64,000 nt of DNA. It comes from Salipiger bermudensis. Its GTDB lineage: Bacteria; Pseudomonadota; Alphaproteobacteria; Rhodobacterales; Rhodobacteraceae. Made by a program: the position numbers and the translations under genes. The notes beneath the pieces are model-generated. The model made no database searches. It had not been told where the DNA came from and was given only the letters and a program-made list of their open reading frames with translations. The stretch spans positions 1-64,000 of the forward strand of contig NZ_JAIUZY010000007.1 of the NCBI RefSeq assembly GCF_020171625.1, given 5' to 3'. Shown piece by piece: positions 25,481 through 34,540 of this stretch (within the stretch, counting starts at the first letter, position 1; every line of letters starts with the position of its first letter).

Positions 25481-26385
25481 GTGAGACCCTCGATTTCGAG
25501 CTGCACGATTGAGACCCCCGCCTTGCGGAGCGGGATCTCGTAGTCTTGAAAAAGGCCGTAGGTCATGGCGCCGAGGTCGCCGATCAGGCTTTCGTCGGCG
25601 TAGTAGACGGCGGGCGTGTCGCGGAGACTGTTCAGCACCCGCTTGACCCGGCCCGCCCCGGAAGCGGGCATGGCGAAGTCGAAGTTGACCGGATCAGATT
25701 TCGCGCGGGGCACGATGGTCCAGCTGCCAAACTCGTCGACCTGCTTGGTCGAGAAGCTCGTCAACCCGATGGTCGTCCCTTCGAGCGTGGCCCCGAGCTG
25801 CACCACCTTCCCGAGCACAATCTGACCTGCGCGCGCTAGGCCCACCCCGGAGCCGATGGTAATGTCGATCGTGTAGCCAGGGTATGCTGCCAGGCCCGTG
25901 AACAGCGCCTCGGTAACAAAGCCGTCGATGTCCGTGGTGAAGAACGTGAACCAGTCGACGATCTCGGTGGCATCCACGAGCGACTGTGTGACGTCGAAGG
26001 TCTCATTTGATGCTGCGTCCGTCACCTGAACCCGGACTTGCGCCGCGGCCATGTTGAAGAACGCGATACCGGTCACGAGGCTCGGCGCGGTCAAGCTGTA
26101 GGTGATAGTGCCAGCGTTCTGCACCTGGTCGCCGAGCCGCTGGTCGAAAGCCTTCCAGCGGTTCGTGGCGCCGACCTCGATCCACCACGTTCCATCGTCC
26201 GTGCTCGGATCATGGCCCTGGTTCGATCCTTGCGCGCTCTCGTAAACCTTGTGCGCGGACAGAACATTGACACGTGCACCCGCCGCGTAGGTCGTGCCGG
26301 CATTCCACGCTGGGTTGTCGTCCTCGCCCACATTGCTGTCGGCGAGAATCGCTTCAGTGATCGCAATCGGCGCTATCACTTTCAT
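25477..26385 (-). CDS. phage tail tip/fibre protein with carbohydrate-binding-like segment
   Basis: 302 residues. Residues about 25-75 (PAWNAGTTYAAGARVNVLSAHKVYESAQGSNQGHDPSTDDGTWW) follow the CBM5/12 pattern (W-x-x-GTxYxxGxxV...VYxS...N-x-x-P...WW), which binds polysaccharides in other proteins. The remainder is beta-rich. It starts within the tape-measure stop (4-bp overlap), where a distal tail protein would be expected. Function in surface recognition is inferred. Confidence 0.65.
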   Translation of the reverse strand: MKVIAPIAITEAILADSNVGEDDNPAWNAGTTYAAGARVNVLSAHKVYESAQGSNQGHDPSTDDGTWWIEVGATNRWKAFDQRLGDQVQNAGTITYSLTAPSLVTGIAFFNMAAAQVRVQVTDAASNETFDVTQSLVDATEIVDWFTFFTTDIDGFVTEALFTGLAAYPGYTIDITIGSGVGLARAGQIVLGKVVQLGATLEGTTIGLTSFSTKQVDEFGSWTIVPRAKSDPVNFDFAMPASGAGRVKRVLNSLRDTPAVYYADESLIGDLGAMTYGLFQDYEIPLRKAGVSIVQLEIEGLT

Positions 26386-29300
26386 GCTTCGCTCCTTTCA
26401 GGGGGAGTGCCAATGATATCGGCCTTCTCCGCGAGCTTTCGCATCTTGGAGAGATCACGGCCCGAGCGCAGGCCGAGCTGGGTCGTCGTGTCGCGAAGGT
26501 CGGCCAGCTCCTTCCGGAGAAGCCGCAGCTCCGCCAACTCTTCGCTTCGACTGAGCATCCCCCGCGTCTGGGGCGCGCTGTAGTATCGAGCCGGGCCCGT
26601 CACTTCCAGTTCCGGGCCGTTCTCGCCGACGAGGCGCAAACCCCCAGCGTGCAGGCCGCCGGCCGCAAAAGCTGGCACCCCGCCAAGATCCCGGATCTGC
26701 TTGCGCAGGCTATTGAGCGTGCTGGAGCTGCTTTTGACCGAAGCGTTGTATTTTCCGATCTGCGCCTGCAGCCCATCCGCCCCGTAGAAGGTCGAACGGA
26801 AGCCCGCGAGATCGTCGCCTTTGCGATAGCTGTAATGGCTCGCGTCATACTCGATGCGTCCGTTCGATCCGACGCGCAGGATGGCGTCGCCGCTGCCTTT
26901 GCGCAGGCTGACGCCCGTCTGCCGCTCAAGCGCTTCGATCTGGTCGATGATCGCTCGCCCTTGCGAGGGCAAGGCGCTATTGGACTGGACCGCCGTCGAA
27001 AGGCTGTTTTGCAGCGACGTGATCCGGGCCGCCCGCTCTGCCGCCTCGGCCTGAGCAACCAGCTCTGCGCGGTGCTGATTGATAGCCATGCGCAGACTAT
27101 CGAGTGAGTTCCGGACGGCCGCCATTGGCGATGCCATCTGGTCGCGTGTGGCGTTGACGTACCAGCTCGAAAACGCACTCGACGGGTCGAACACGAACGA
27201 GCCGCCGAGCCGAAGCGTCCCGACGCTGCCGCCTTGTATAGCCTCGAGCATAGAGCGCTGTGCCGCGGTCAGGCCCGACAGGTTGACGTGCCCGTTCAGA
27301 ACCCGGTTGATCGCGCTGGAACCGGACGAAAGAAGGTTGACGAAGTTCCAGCCCGCCTGCCCGATACCGCTGCCGTTCATCTTCGCCACGATGGTGCGCG
27401 CCACGCCGCCTGCCCCAGCCAGAAGCTGGCCCAGATAGTCTGCACCGAGCCCTCTGATCGCACCCGTCAGTACCTCTGCTCGGACGTTGCGCGCGACCGC
27501 GCCACGGCCCGCCGCGATCTGCTTGAGGTAGTTCGAGGCGAAGCCACTGAGGGAGCCGAATTCGACGCCGCCCTTGACCGTGCGCCATGTCTCGCCATCT
27601 CCGCTGGCCAGCTGTCCGATGAAGGTCTTGCCGAGACCGTGGATCCCGCGGGTTTCGAGCCAGCCGGTGATCCCCAGAGAGCGATCGCCGCCGTTGGCGA
27701 GCTGGTCGAGAAAGAGCTGATCGAAGGCGGTGATCCCCTCTGGGTTCACCATGGCAGAGATCTTGCGCTGGATGTTGGCGCTCTGGGTCAGCAGCAACTT
27801 GCGCTGCGCCGTGGTGACCGAACCCGCGAAAGCCATCGCCACGGTCACTGCACGCGCCGCGCTGGTAGAGGCGTTGAGCAGCAGCCTACGGCGATTGTCC
27901 GGCATCCGGGACGCCAGCGTGGCTGAGATCGTCACCGCGTAGTTGCCCTGCCGTTGCAGCAGCACCCGGCGCTGATCGGCGGTCAGCTCGGCCGAGAACG
28001 CCGCTTCGATCATCGCAGAGTAACCACCGGCGCCGTCGAAGACGATTTTCCGGATCTCCTTCGAAGCGGACAGCGAGGCCCGCACCGCCACGGAGTAGCT
28101 GCCGGTATTGGCGAGAGCGAGCTTGATGGCATCCTGGTCCTCGCCCGACGCGAGCGCGACATTGACCACCCGCGCCAGTTCGCTGTTGCCGGCCAAGGCC
28201 ACGGCGATCTCGTCGTGGTCGAGTTGCGAGCCCATCACCAGATTGATCGTTCGGGTCATCGCTTGGATGGTGTCGAGCGCGAGCCGCTTGCTGCGGATGT
28301 CGAGATCGTCCCCCAGCGCGAAATCGACCGTTTTCAGGTGCTCCGATGCTTGCGTGACTGCGAGCCAGCGTAGATCCGGGGTCAGGTCGGGAGCCCGAAC
28401 CGCAAACTCGATGCTGCTCTCGATGCCGTTGGCCGCCGCCGCGATGAGCGCCTTCACATCGGAGGGTATGTTGGCCTCAGGCAGAAGATCCACGGTCACC
28501 TGCAGGCGTTCCTTCAGGTAGTCGTAGGAGAACATCTCAGCCTGCTCGATGGCGGCCTGCAGACTGCCGATCCGGTTCTCGAACCCCGCAAGATCCTCAG
28601 GCGCCAGGTTGTCGGTCGACTGCAGGTAGTCGTTGAGCTCGTTGAGCACGTCGACCTGCTGCTGAGCCAGGTGCTCGATGGCCGACTGCGCGGCCCCCTC
28701 AAGCTCGGAGACCCCCGCCAACAGGTTTGCCTGCGCCCGCACGTTGGCTTCGATCCGGCGATACTCGAGCGCGGAGGAAGCCTGCGCCCGGGCCGCATCC
28801 AGATAGCCATTCGCCACGCCACTGAAATCCCGCGCCGCATCGATGTCGCCGCCGCGCGCCGCCGAAAACGTCGCACTCAATTCCTTGGTGAGGGCCGCGA
28901 GCTGCTGCGCCGGCGAAAGCGCGCTACTGCTGGCCGAGGTCAGGTCCCGAAGGAAGTCGCGAAGCGTGTCCGCGGCCCGCAGCCAGTCGCCAGCCGCCTG
29001 GGCCGCCGAGGATGCCATGCTCGACGCTTCAGAGATCATCCCCGAGATCGCCGACGAGGTGCTGCCGACGAGACCCGAGAGCATCGCGGCAAAGTCGTTG
29101 ACGGCCGGCAGGATCTTGTCGAGCGCACCCGACATGGAGATGAGTGCCGCGTAGGTCTCACGGCCCTTCTCAGTGGTCAGATCGAGCCCCTCGACCATGG
29201 AGCGGAACTGCTCGCGGGTCTCGGGCATAGCATAGCCCAGATCGGACAGCGCTTCAGTCGTCTGCCGCGTGAGGATCGCAAGCTGCTCGGCCTGCCCGTA

Positions 29301-32270
29301 GAACGCGGCGAAATAGGCCGACGTCGCTTCGGTGAAGGTTTCAAGGTCACCGAAGACCTGCACGAGCTTCGACGCGGTGTCGGCGCCCTGCAGCCCAATG
29401 TGGAAGACCGCCTGGCCGAGCGTGTCGAACACACCGTTTACCGTATAGAGGTGCTGGCTCAGTCGCTGCAGGGTTTCAAACGCCCCTTCCCCTTCGAGCT
29501 GCAGCTTGGCGAACTCCTCGTTCACGTGCTCGATCGTCTCGGTCGTCGTCCGCGGCATGAGCAGATCGAACGGGGTTTTCTTCTTGCCCAAGGCTTCAAC
29601 CTTGCGGCCCCAGTCGGTCAGCACCACGACCTGTTCCGACCACGTGCCGATGATCGCACCCGCCGCCGCGTTGGCGAGGTTCAGCATCTGCTCCTCGATG
29701 AGCTTGGCGATGTCTTCTTCGGAGAGTCCCTTCGTCGACAGCTTGAACTGGTAATCAAAGCTGTCGAGAGCGTCAGTCGCGAGGTTCAGGCTCTCGGCCA
29801 CAGAGCGCACGCTCTCCCCCACATCCAGCACTGCTGCAGTGATCGGGTCTGCGATCTCGGCGGAGGCCGCGTCGTAATCGGTGCTCTTGTTCTTCTTCAT
29901 CCCCCAGAAGCGCGACGTCTCGGTCTTCGAGAAGGTCTCGACCAGAGCGTCCATGTCCTTGATCGTCACACGGATGCCGCGGTCCAGCTCCTTCGTCTTC
30001 TTCGAGAAGAACGACACGAGGCCGACCACCGCCGCCAACGGCGCGGCAATCGCTCCCACGGCGCCGGCGATGGCGGTCAGGCTCCCGGTGGCGGCCGCGC
30101 CGACTTGCGCACCGATGGTCCCGACAAGGCCGCTGATGCCGCCGCTCATGAAGCTGCCGACCGCGAGGCTGAACCCCTGACCCACCGAGCCGAGGATCGA
30201 GCCGACCGAACCGAGCAGGCCCAGACTTCCGCCACCACCAACGCCCGCGCCGCCGATACCGGCAGCGTTCGCGGCTGTGCCGAGCAAACCTCCGCTGCCG
30301 CCGAGGCCGAGGGACAGCATGATCTTGTTGCGCGCGGCGGTGGCGATCATATCGGTGAGCAGACGCTTGAAGCTCGACCAGATGCTCTGCGCGAAGCTCT
30401 CGAAGTCCTTGAGACCGCTGAAGAGGAAATCCGAGAATGCGCCGGTCAGGTCATCGACCAGCGGCAGACTGCTCGCCAGCTCATCGTTCAACTTCCCGAC
30501 CGCCTTGTCATAGGCGCCCTGCGACAGCCCGTGATTAAGTAGCGTGTCGAGTTCGGCCAGCTCGGCGTTGTACTTCTTCACCGGATCGGCATCGAGTTCG
30601 AGTTGCTTAACCTGATCGCGCAACTTCTCGACAGCCTTGGCCGCCTTACCGGCAGCGCCGCCACTGCCATCACCGCCGGAGCCGCCAATACCAGAAACCT
30701 GCGCGACATAGTCGCCCGCTGCCGCTGCGCCAGCCGCCGTTTCGTCGGTAGTGGTGGACACGGCGTCCGAGAGCGCCGCAACCGCTGCACGAGCCGGGCC
30801 AAACGCCTCCGAGATTGTACCCGCCGCATCGCTGAAAGCGCCCTCGGCAGCATCGCCAGCCGCCGCACCCGCCGTGTAGAGCTTACCCGATGCCTCGCTT
30901 GCTGCAGTGGCGACACCCAGCAGGCTGTCACCGACGCCCTCGAAGCCTTCCGTTTGTTGGAGCGCGTTCCCGACGCGCCAAATGAAGTCGTGGAACGCAG
31001 TTGCCATCTCCGAGAGACGGATCAAGAAGCTCGACTTCATCGAAAGCCAGACACCGTCGAGACGCGACGGGATTGCCGCGGCAGAGGCGACGATCCCCTG
31101 CCAAACCCCAGCCGCCACATCGCCAAGCATACCGAGAGCTTTGCCAAAACCTCCCACAGCAGAGACAAGGCGTCCGAACCAGTAGATCGCCTCCCCGAGG
31201 CCGACGACCATAGCGCCAATAACGGTGCTTATCGCCACCCCCTTCAACGCCCGCAGCGCCGTCGTCAGCCCCTTGATGCCGACACTGGCAAGCGCCGCGC
31301 CGCGCGACGTCGCTCCGAGCGCCATCTCGAGCGCTACAGACTGACGCACGGCGGCCACCGCAGCGCTCACGTAGGTGGTGCCAACCGAGATCGCGAGGCG
31401 CGCACCGAAAATCACGGCGGCAGTCCCGGCGACCGTCGCAACTTGACCGAAGTATTGGCTGGCTTCTCCCAGCACCTGGACGACCGGCTGAAGTGCAACC
31501 GCGAGGTTGGCGCTCGCGCGCGCCGCAGCCTCGAGCGCAGGCGCGGCGGCTGCGCCGATCGTCTGGCCAAGGCCCGTCCATGCCGCAGCCGATTCCCCGA
31601 GCGCGATCCGCGCCTCATTCAGGGCGGCAATGGCCTCTTCGCTCATCACCGCGCCAAGCTCTTCCGCCCGCGTGCCGAGCCGCGCCATTTCTTCGCCGTT
31701 GTTGGACAGAAGCGGCAGCAGAGCAGTCGCATCCGAGGCCATAGCCTCAAGGTAGAAGGTCATCTCCTGCTGGCTTGCGCCGGCCTTCTCGAGGCTGCTC
31801 ACATACAGTTGCAAAGCGTCGGGCCCCGAGAGCTTCTGGAACTGCTCGGCAGTCACCCCGACCTTCGGCGCAACCTTCTCGAAGAAGTCCGCCATCGGCC
31901 CGCCGCCGGTCTGGATGAAGTCGCCGACCCGGTCGTTCACATCCTTCAGGATGTCCGAGAGCTTATCCTGCTCGATACCCACGGAACGGGCGCCAAACGC
32001 CCATTTCTGGAAAACTTGAGAATTGGCGTTCGAGAGCCGCGAGAACGTCTGCACCTCTCTCGCCGCGTTTGCCGAGGACGTCGCAAGCGCGGTGATCCCC
32101 CCGGCCGCTGCGGCGATGCCCGCGGTCGCCGCAGCCACGCCACGCGCCAAGGAGGCGAAGCGATTCTGCATCCCGTCCGAGGTCGACATCGCGCGGCGCG
32201 CGCCCTGCTCGAATTGTGCGCTGTCGAGGCCGAGGTTTACCCTCAGCGATCCGATGACCGATTGCGACAT
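26382..32270 (-). CDS. tape measure protein
   Basis: 1962 residues, by far the longest gene. It sets tail length and moves into the host envelope at infection. N-terminus typical (VIGSLRVNLGLDSAQFEQGARRAMS), followed by Ala/Gly-rich hydrophobic helices (VAAATAGIAAAAGGITALA; FSLAVGSFMSGGISGLVGTI and LAAVVGLVSFFSKK near 700-760). About residues 1280-1500 hold some eight ~27-residue repeats and about 1500-1690 six repeats of 30-31 residues (GIHGLGKTFIGQLASGDG type). The C-terminus has a coiled coil. No lytic domain motif noticed. Directly follows the tail chaperone genes. Confidence 0.92.
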   Translation of the reverse strand: MSQSVIGSLRVNLGLDSAQFEQGARRAMSTSDGMQNRFASLARGVAAATAGIAAAAGGITALATSSANAAREVQTFSRLSNANSQVFQKWAFGARSVGIEQDKLSDILKDVNDRVGDFIQTGGGPMADFFEKVAPKVGVTAEQFQKLSGPDALQLYVSSLEKAGASQQEMTFYLEAMASDATALLPLLSNNGEEMARLGTRAEELGAVMSEEAIAALNEARIALGESAAAWTGLGQTIGAAAAPALEAAARASANLAVALQPVVQVLGEASQYFGQVATVAGTAAVIFGARLAISVGTTYVSAAVAAVRQSVALEMALGATSRGAALASVGIKGLTTALRALKGVAISTVIGAMVVGLGEAIYWFGRLVSAVGGFGKALGMLGDVAAGVWQGIVASAAAIPSRLDGVWLSMKSSFLIRLSEMATAFHDFIWRVGNALQQTEGFEGVGDSLLGVATAASEASGKLYTAGAAAGDAAEGAFSDAAGTISEAFGPARAAVAALSDAVSTTTDETAAGAAAAGDYVAQVSGIGGSGGDGSGGAAGKAAKAVEKLRDQVKQLELDADPVKKYNAELAELDTLLNHGLSQGAYDKAVGKLNDELASSLPLVDDLTGAFSDFLFSGLKDFESFAQSIWSSFKRLLTDMIATAARNKIMLSLGLGGSGGLLGTAANAAGIGGAGVGGGGSLGLLGSVGSILGSVGQGFSLAVGSFMSGGISGLVGTIGAQVGAAATGSLTAIAGAVGAIAAPLAAVVGLVSFFSKKTKELDRGIRVTIKDMDALVETFSKTETSRFWGMKKNKSTDYDAASAEIADPITAAVLDVGESVRSVAESLNLATDALDSFDYQFKLSTKGLSEEDIAKLIEEQMLNLANAAAGAIIGTWSEQVVVLTDWGRKVEALGKKKTPFDLLMPRTTTETIEHVNEEFAKLQLEGEGAFETLQRLSQHLYTVNGVFDTLGQAVFHIGLQGADTASKLVQVFGDLETFTEATSAYFAAFYGQAEQLAILTRQTTEALSDLGYAMPETREQFRSMVEGLDLTTEKGRETYAALISMSGALDKILPAVNDFAAMLSGLVGSTSSAISGMISEASSMASSAAQAAGDWLRAADTLRDFLRDLTSASSSALSPAQQLAALTKELSATFSAARGGDIDAARDFSGVANGYLDAARAQASSALEYRRIEANVRAQANLLAGVSELEGAAQSAIEHLAQQQVDVLNELNDYLQSTDNLAPEDLAGFENRIGSLQAAIEQAEMFSYDYLKERLQVTVDLLPEANIPSDVKALIAAAANGIESSIEFAVRAPDLTPDLRWLAVTQASEHLKTVDFALGDDLDIRSKRLALDTIQAMTRTINLVMGSQLDHDEIAVALAGNSELARVVNVALASGEDQDAIKLALANTGSYSVAVRASLSASKEIRKIVFDGAGGYSAMIEAAFSAELTADQRRVLLQRQGNYAVTISATLASRMPDNRRRLLLNASTSAARAVTVAMAFAGSVTTAQRKLLLTQSANIQRKISAMVNPEGITAFDQLFLDQLANGGDRSLGITGWLETRGIHGLGKTFIGQLASGDGETWRTVKGGVEFGSLSGFASNYLKQIAAGRGAVARNVRAEVLTGAIRGLGADYLGQLLAGAGGVARTIVAKMNGSGIGQAGWNFVNLLSSGSSAINRVLNGHVNLSGLTAAQRSMLEAIQGGSVGTLRLGGSFVFDPSSAFSSWYVNATRDQMASPMAAVRNSLDSLRMAINQHRAELVAQAEAAERAARITSLQNSLSTAVQSNSALPSQGRAIIDQIEALERQTGVSLRKGSGDAILRVGSNGRIEYDASHYSYRKGDDLAGFRSTFYGADGLQAQIGKYNASVKSSSSTLNSLRKQIRDLGGVPAFAAGGLHAGGLRLVGENGPELEVTGPARYYSAPQTRGMLSRSEELAELRLLRKELADLRDTTTQLGLRSGRDLSKMRKLAEKADIIGTPPERSEA

Positions 32271-32301
32271 CGACTGGCTCCCGCGTTGTCGGATTGAATT
32301 G

Positions 32302-32324
32302 AGGCGTGCCGGTGAGGCACGCCT
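32302..32324 (-). promoter_or_regulatory. hairpin between tail chaperone and tape measure genes
   Basis: AGGCGTGCC, five-base loop, GGCACGCCT; no T-run on the minus strand. It sits between the chaperone stop (32324) and the tape-measure start (32270); probably an mRNA-processing or translational element. Confidence 0.4.
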
Positions 32325-33045
32325 TAGGGGCGCACTTTTGCGCCGCTGCGCATTGCGAGCCCGATGAAATAGCCGCGCACCTGTGCGTGCTGCAGCTCCT
32401 GCGAGACAGGCGGTTCGCCGGCCTTCTCGCCGCTCTTTGACCCGGTAACCGGCTCGTATTTTGGAAGCTTCTTCGGATCGTGAAACGAGTAGGAGACCAG
32501 AGCGGCCAGCTCATGACTGAGCTGGCGCTGCTCCTCGAACCTCATCCGGCGCGCCTTGGCGCAACCTTTGAGGATCCAGCCGATCTCCGCCGGCGTCAGG
32601 CGCCAGAAGCGCTCGTAGTCCTGACCCGCCGCGAGCCAGTGTTCGAGCAGAAGCGTCAGCTCGTCTTTGCCGCCTTGGTCGCCTTGCGTCCGTTTCCCGA
32701 GGTCGCACCCTCGTCCACTTCCGTGGCGGCGCCATCGCTTTCCGCCGCCGGGAACGCCGCCTGAACAGCCTTGCCGATCAGCTCGGAGGCCTTGCCGATG
32801 CCAAGATCGTCGATCATTTCGCCGACGTCCTTCTGGGTCAGGGTCTCATCGTGGTCGACGCCGACATAGAAGATGCGCAGGACGCTGCGGACATCGCCCG
32901 GGGTGTCATTCAGCTTCTGCACGCCCTGCACCAACGTCTCACCGTAGAGGTCCTGGTAGCGCACCAGAGCGTTGGTGTTGAGGTGCAGATGATGGGTCGC
33001 ACCGAGAGCCGTGAAGCTGATCGCGCCGCGTTTCGAGTTGGTCAT
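32324..33045 (-). CDS. tail assembly chaperone, frameshifted G-T form
   Basis: Reading 33045 down to the heptamer at 32692-32698, then slipping -1, gives about 240 residues: 118 from the G part and 122 from the T part. The T part continues open (DELTLLLEHWLAAGQDYERF, RLTPAEIGWILKGCAKARRMR, then LSHELAALVSYSFHDPKKLPKYEPVTG) to TAA at 32324-32326 and looks like a tail-chaperone T domain. It lacks a start of its own before ATG 32545. In siphophages such G-T products coat the tape measure during tail assembly. The join is inferred from sequence. Confidence 0.75.
32656..33045 (-). CDS. tail assembly chaperone G (unshifted form)
   Basis: 129 residues. GAISFTALGATHHLHLNTNALVRYQDLYGETLVQGVQKLNDTPGDVRSVLRIFYVGVDHDETLTQKDVGEMIDDLGIGKASELIGKAVQAAF is typical for small G-type chaperones between the tail tube and tape measure genes; the last 30 residues are disordered and basic. 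Made when ribosomes do not slip at the heptamer. Confidence 0.8.
   Translation of the reverse strand: MTNSKRGAISFTALGATHHLHLNTNALVRYQDLYGETLVQGVQKLNDTPGDVRSVLRIFYVGVDHDETLTQKDVGEMIDDLGIGKASELIGKAVQAAFPAAESDGAATEVDEGATSGNGRKATKAAKTS
32692..32698 (-). promoter_or_regulatory. -1 frameshift slippery heptamer GGGAAAC
   Basis: On the minus strand, in phase as G-GGA-AAC at codons 117-118 of the G protein, it fits the X-XXY-YYZ rule. It lies 36 bp before the G stop, and the -1 frame then stays open for 122 codons. Confidence 0.75.
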
Positions 33046-33087
33046 GTGGTATTCCTCAAAGTTCGGCCAGGCATTGGGCCAGAAACA

Positions 33088-33121
33088 CGAAAGGCGGCGC
33101 CGGGTCGGCAGCCGCCTTTCG
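33088..33121. terminator. inverted repeat after the major tail gene (attenuator)
   Basis: Perfect 11-bp arms CGAAAGGCGGC/GCCGCCTTTCG around a 12-base loop. On the minus strand it follows the tail-tube stop (33145) and precedes the chaperone gene; T-rich but broken tail (CCTTTCGTGTTTC). It could partly stop transcription so that tail tube protein is made in excess. Confidence 0.55.
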
Positions 33122-33144
33122 TCAGGTCATTTCAGAGGCTGGGA

Positions 33145-33585
33145 TCAAGCCGCGGCGGTGCCGCGCGTCCAGGCCACGTCTCCGGTGGTGCGGATCGAGA
33201 TGCTCATCCCGACGATCGCGCCGACGTCGTTCGCCTCGAGCTGCGGCGTCGGGAATCCCCGGAACTCGAAGACATCGCCCGAGGACTGGCTCGGGGCGGC
33301 CGGCAGCGTGGTCCGATAGTAAATCGAGTCGGATGCCGCCTGGTCCGCAAGCTGCTGCTCGTAGCCGGCGGGCGTATAACCGCACGGGATGGAAATCACG
33401 CCCGCGTCCTTCAGACCCTTGACGTATTCCTTGAACCCGTTGGGGCTGTCGAGCGAGGTGGCTTCCTGGTAGTCGGTCTCGACGGTCGGAACCGCGATCC
33501 CCTTGGCCTCGGGAATTGCTTCCCAGGTGGTGCCGTCGAGCGAGCGCTCGACCGTGGCACCATAGGCGATGAACTGATCGCTCAT
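33145..33585 (-). CDS. major tail (tube) protein
   Basis: 146 residues. YGATVERSLDGTTWEAIPEAKGIAVPTVETDYQEATSLDSPNGFKEYVKGLKDAGVISIPCGYTPAGY, then a beta-rich FEFRGFPTPQLEANDVGAIVGMSISIRTTGDVAWT. Fits the phage tail tube (TTP) fold with its long beta hairpin, and lies in the usual place between the DUF3168-like gene and the chaperones. Confidence 0.85.
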   Translation of the reverse strand: MSDQFIAYGATVERSLDGTTWEAIPEAKGIAVPTVETDYQEATSLDSPNGFKEYVKGLKDAGVISIPCGYTPAGYEQQLADQAASDSIYYRTTLPAAPSQSSGDVFEFRGFPTPQLEANDVGAIVGMSISIRTTGDVAWTRGTAAA

Positions 33586-33596
33586 CTTTCTCTCCT

Positions 33597-33986
33597 TCAG
33601 GTGGTGGTGTGATGGACGAAAAAGTCCAGTGAAACGCGGAAGGGCCGGTCCGCTTCGTCTGTGCCGCCCTCACGTCCATTCCGCGCATTCGCGAAAAGAA
33701 CGGCCTGGAAGAGCCCGCCGCGATAGCCGGTCAGGCTATTGCGCACAGCGCGGGCAAGGAGCTTCGCGGCGCCGTAGCTCTCCGCTTGGCAGTCGATCTG
33801 GACGCGCGCCGCTGAGACGCCGTTGCGCCCGTTGGTGGTGTGACCTTCGACATCGGAGATGACGCGTAAGATCACGGCAGGAAGCGGCTGACCTTGCGGA
33901 TGCGCCCCCCAGTTCACCCGTGTCCCGGCGATATCGGCAACGGCAGGAAAGCCGCGCAAAAGCGCTCGAAGCTGTTTTTCCATCAT
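33597..33986 (-). CDS. tail terminator-like protein (DUF3168)
   Basis: 129 residues from the ATG at 33986 (MMEKQLRALLRGFPAVADIAGTRVNWGAHPQGQPLPAVILRVIS...VQIDCQAESYGAAKLLARAVRNSL). This is the DUF3168 / HK97 gp10-neighbour family, structurally tail completion proteins that cap the tail tube. ATGA overlap with the preceding gene. Confidence 0.82.
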   Translation of the reverse strand: MMEKQLRALLRGFPAVADIAGTRVNWGAHPQGQPLPAVILRVISDVEGHTTNGRNGVSAARVQIDCQAESYGAAKLLARAVRNSLTGYRGGLFQAVLFANARNGREGGTDEADRPFRVSLDFFVHHTTT

Positions 33987-34540
33987 TCCCACCCTGCCGC
34001 GCGTGCGGCCCGCGCTTGCGAGCGCTGCAGCGCGCTCGAGATCTCGAACCAGAGCTCTTTTTGCAGACGCTGAAGCATGGCCTTGTGGTCCTGATCCCAG
34101 GCTGGCCGCATGTAGGGGGTCGGCTCTACATTGACCGAGCCGAACTCCTGGACCCACACCTTGATGCCGTCCGCCTTCGTCTGCGCTTTCTCAGGGCCCA
34201 TGAAGAGCTCGACATGTGGCGCCGCGCCGCCCTTCTTCGCAGCGCGCCTCGCAGACCGAAGCGCACTGGCCGCCTCGAGCCGCGTGCCCCCGCTCTTCAT
34301 GACCTGCGCGAATTCGGCCTTGCCGATGTCCGCCGCCGCCCCCTTGGCCTTGGCGGAGACCTCGACGCTCTCGATCAGATCGCCGGTATCTTCTGGCGCG
34401 AGGCGTCGTGCAATTCGCGCCATGGGCTCCATAGCACTGATCCCCGCCCGGCGCAGCGCGGCCTTGCCCGTGGCCTTGGTCATCTTCTCGAGCTGCGTCT
34501 CAAGCTCGGCGAAGCCCTGCAACGTCACATTGCCCTTCAC
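33983..34540 (-). CDS. HK97 gp10-like neck/tail-joining protein
   Basis: 185 residues. LQGFAELETQLEKMTKATGKAALRRAGISAMEPMARIARRLAPEDTGDLIESVEV...VELFMGPEKAQTKADGIKVWVQEFGSVNVEPTPYMRPAWDQ matches the HK97 gp10 family: helical start, A-P-x-D-T-G-x-L box, E-F-G and P-P-x-RPAW motif. Required for head-tail joining. Overlaps neighbours by 4 bp on each side. Confidence 0.88.
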   Translation of the reverse strand: MKGNVTLQGFAELETQLEKMTKATGKAALRRAGISAMEPMARIARRLAPEDTGDLIESVEVSAKAKGAAADIGKAEFAQVMKSGGTRLEAASALRSARRAAKKGGAAPHVELFMGPEKAQTKADGIKVWVQEFGSVNVEPTPYMRPAWDQDHKAMLQRLQKELWFEISSALQRSQARAARAAGWE

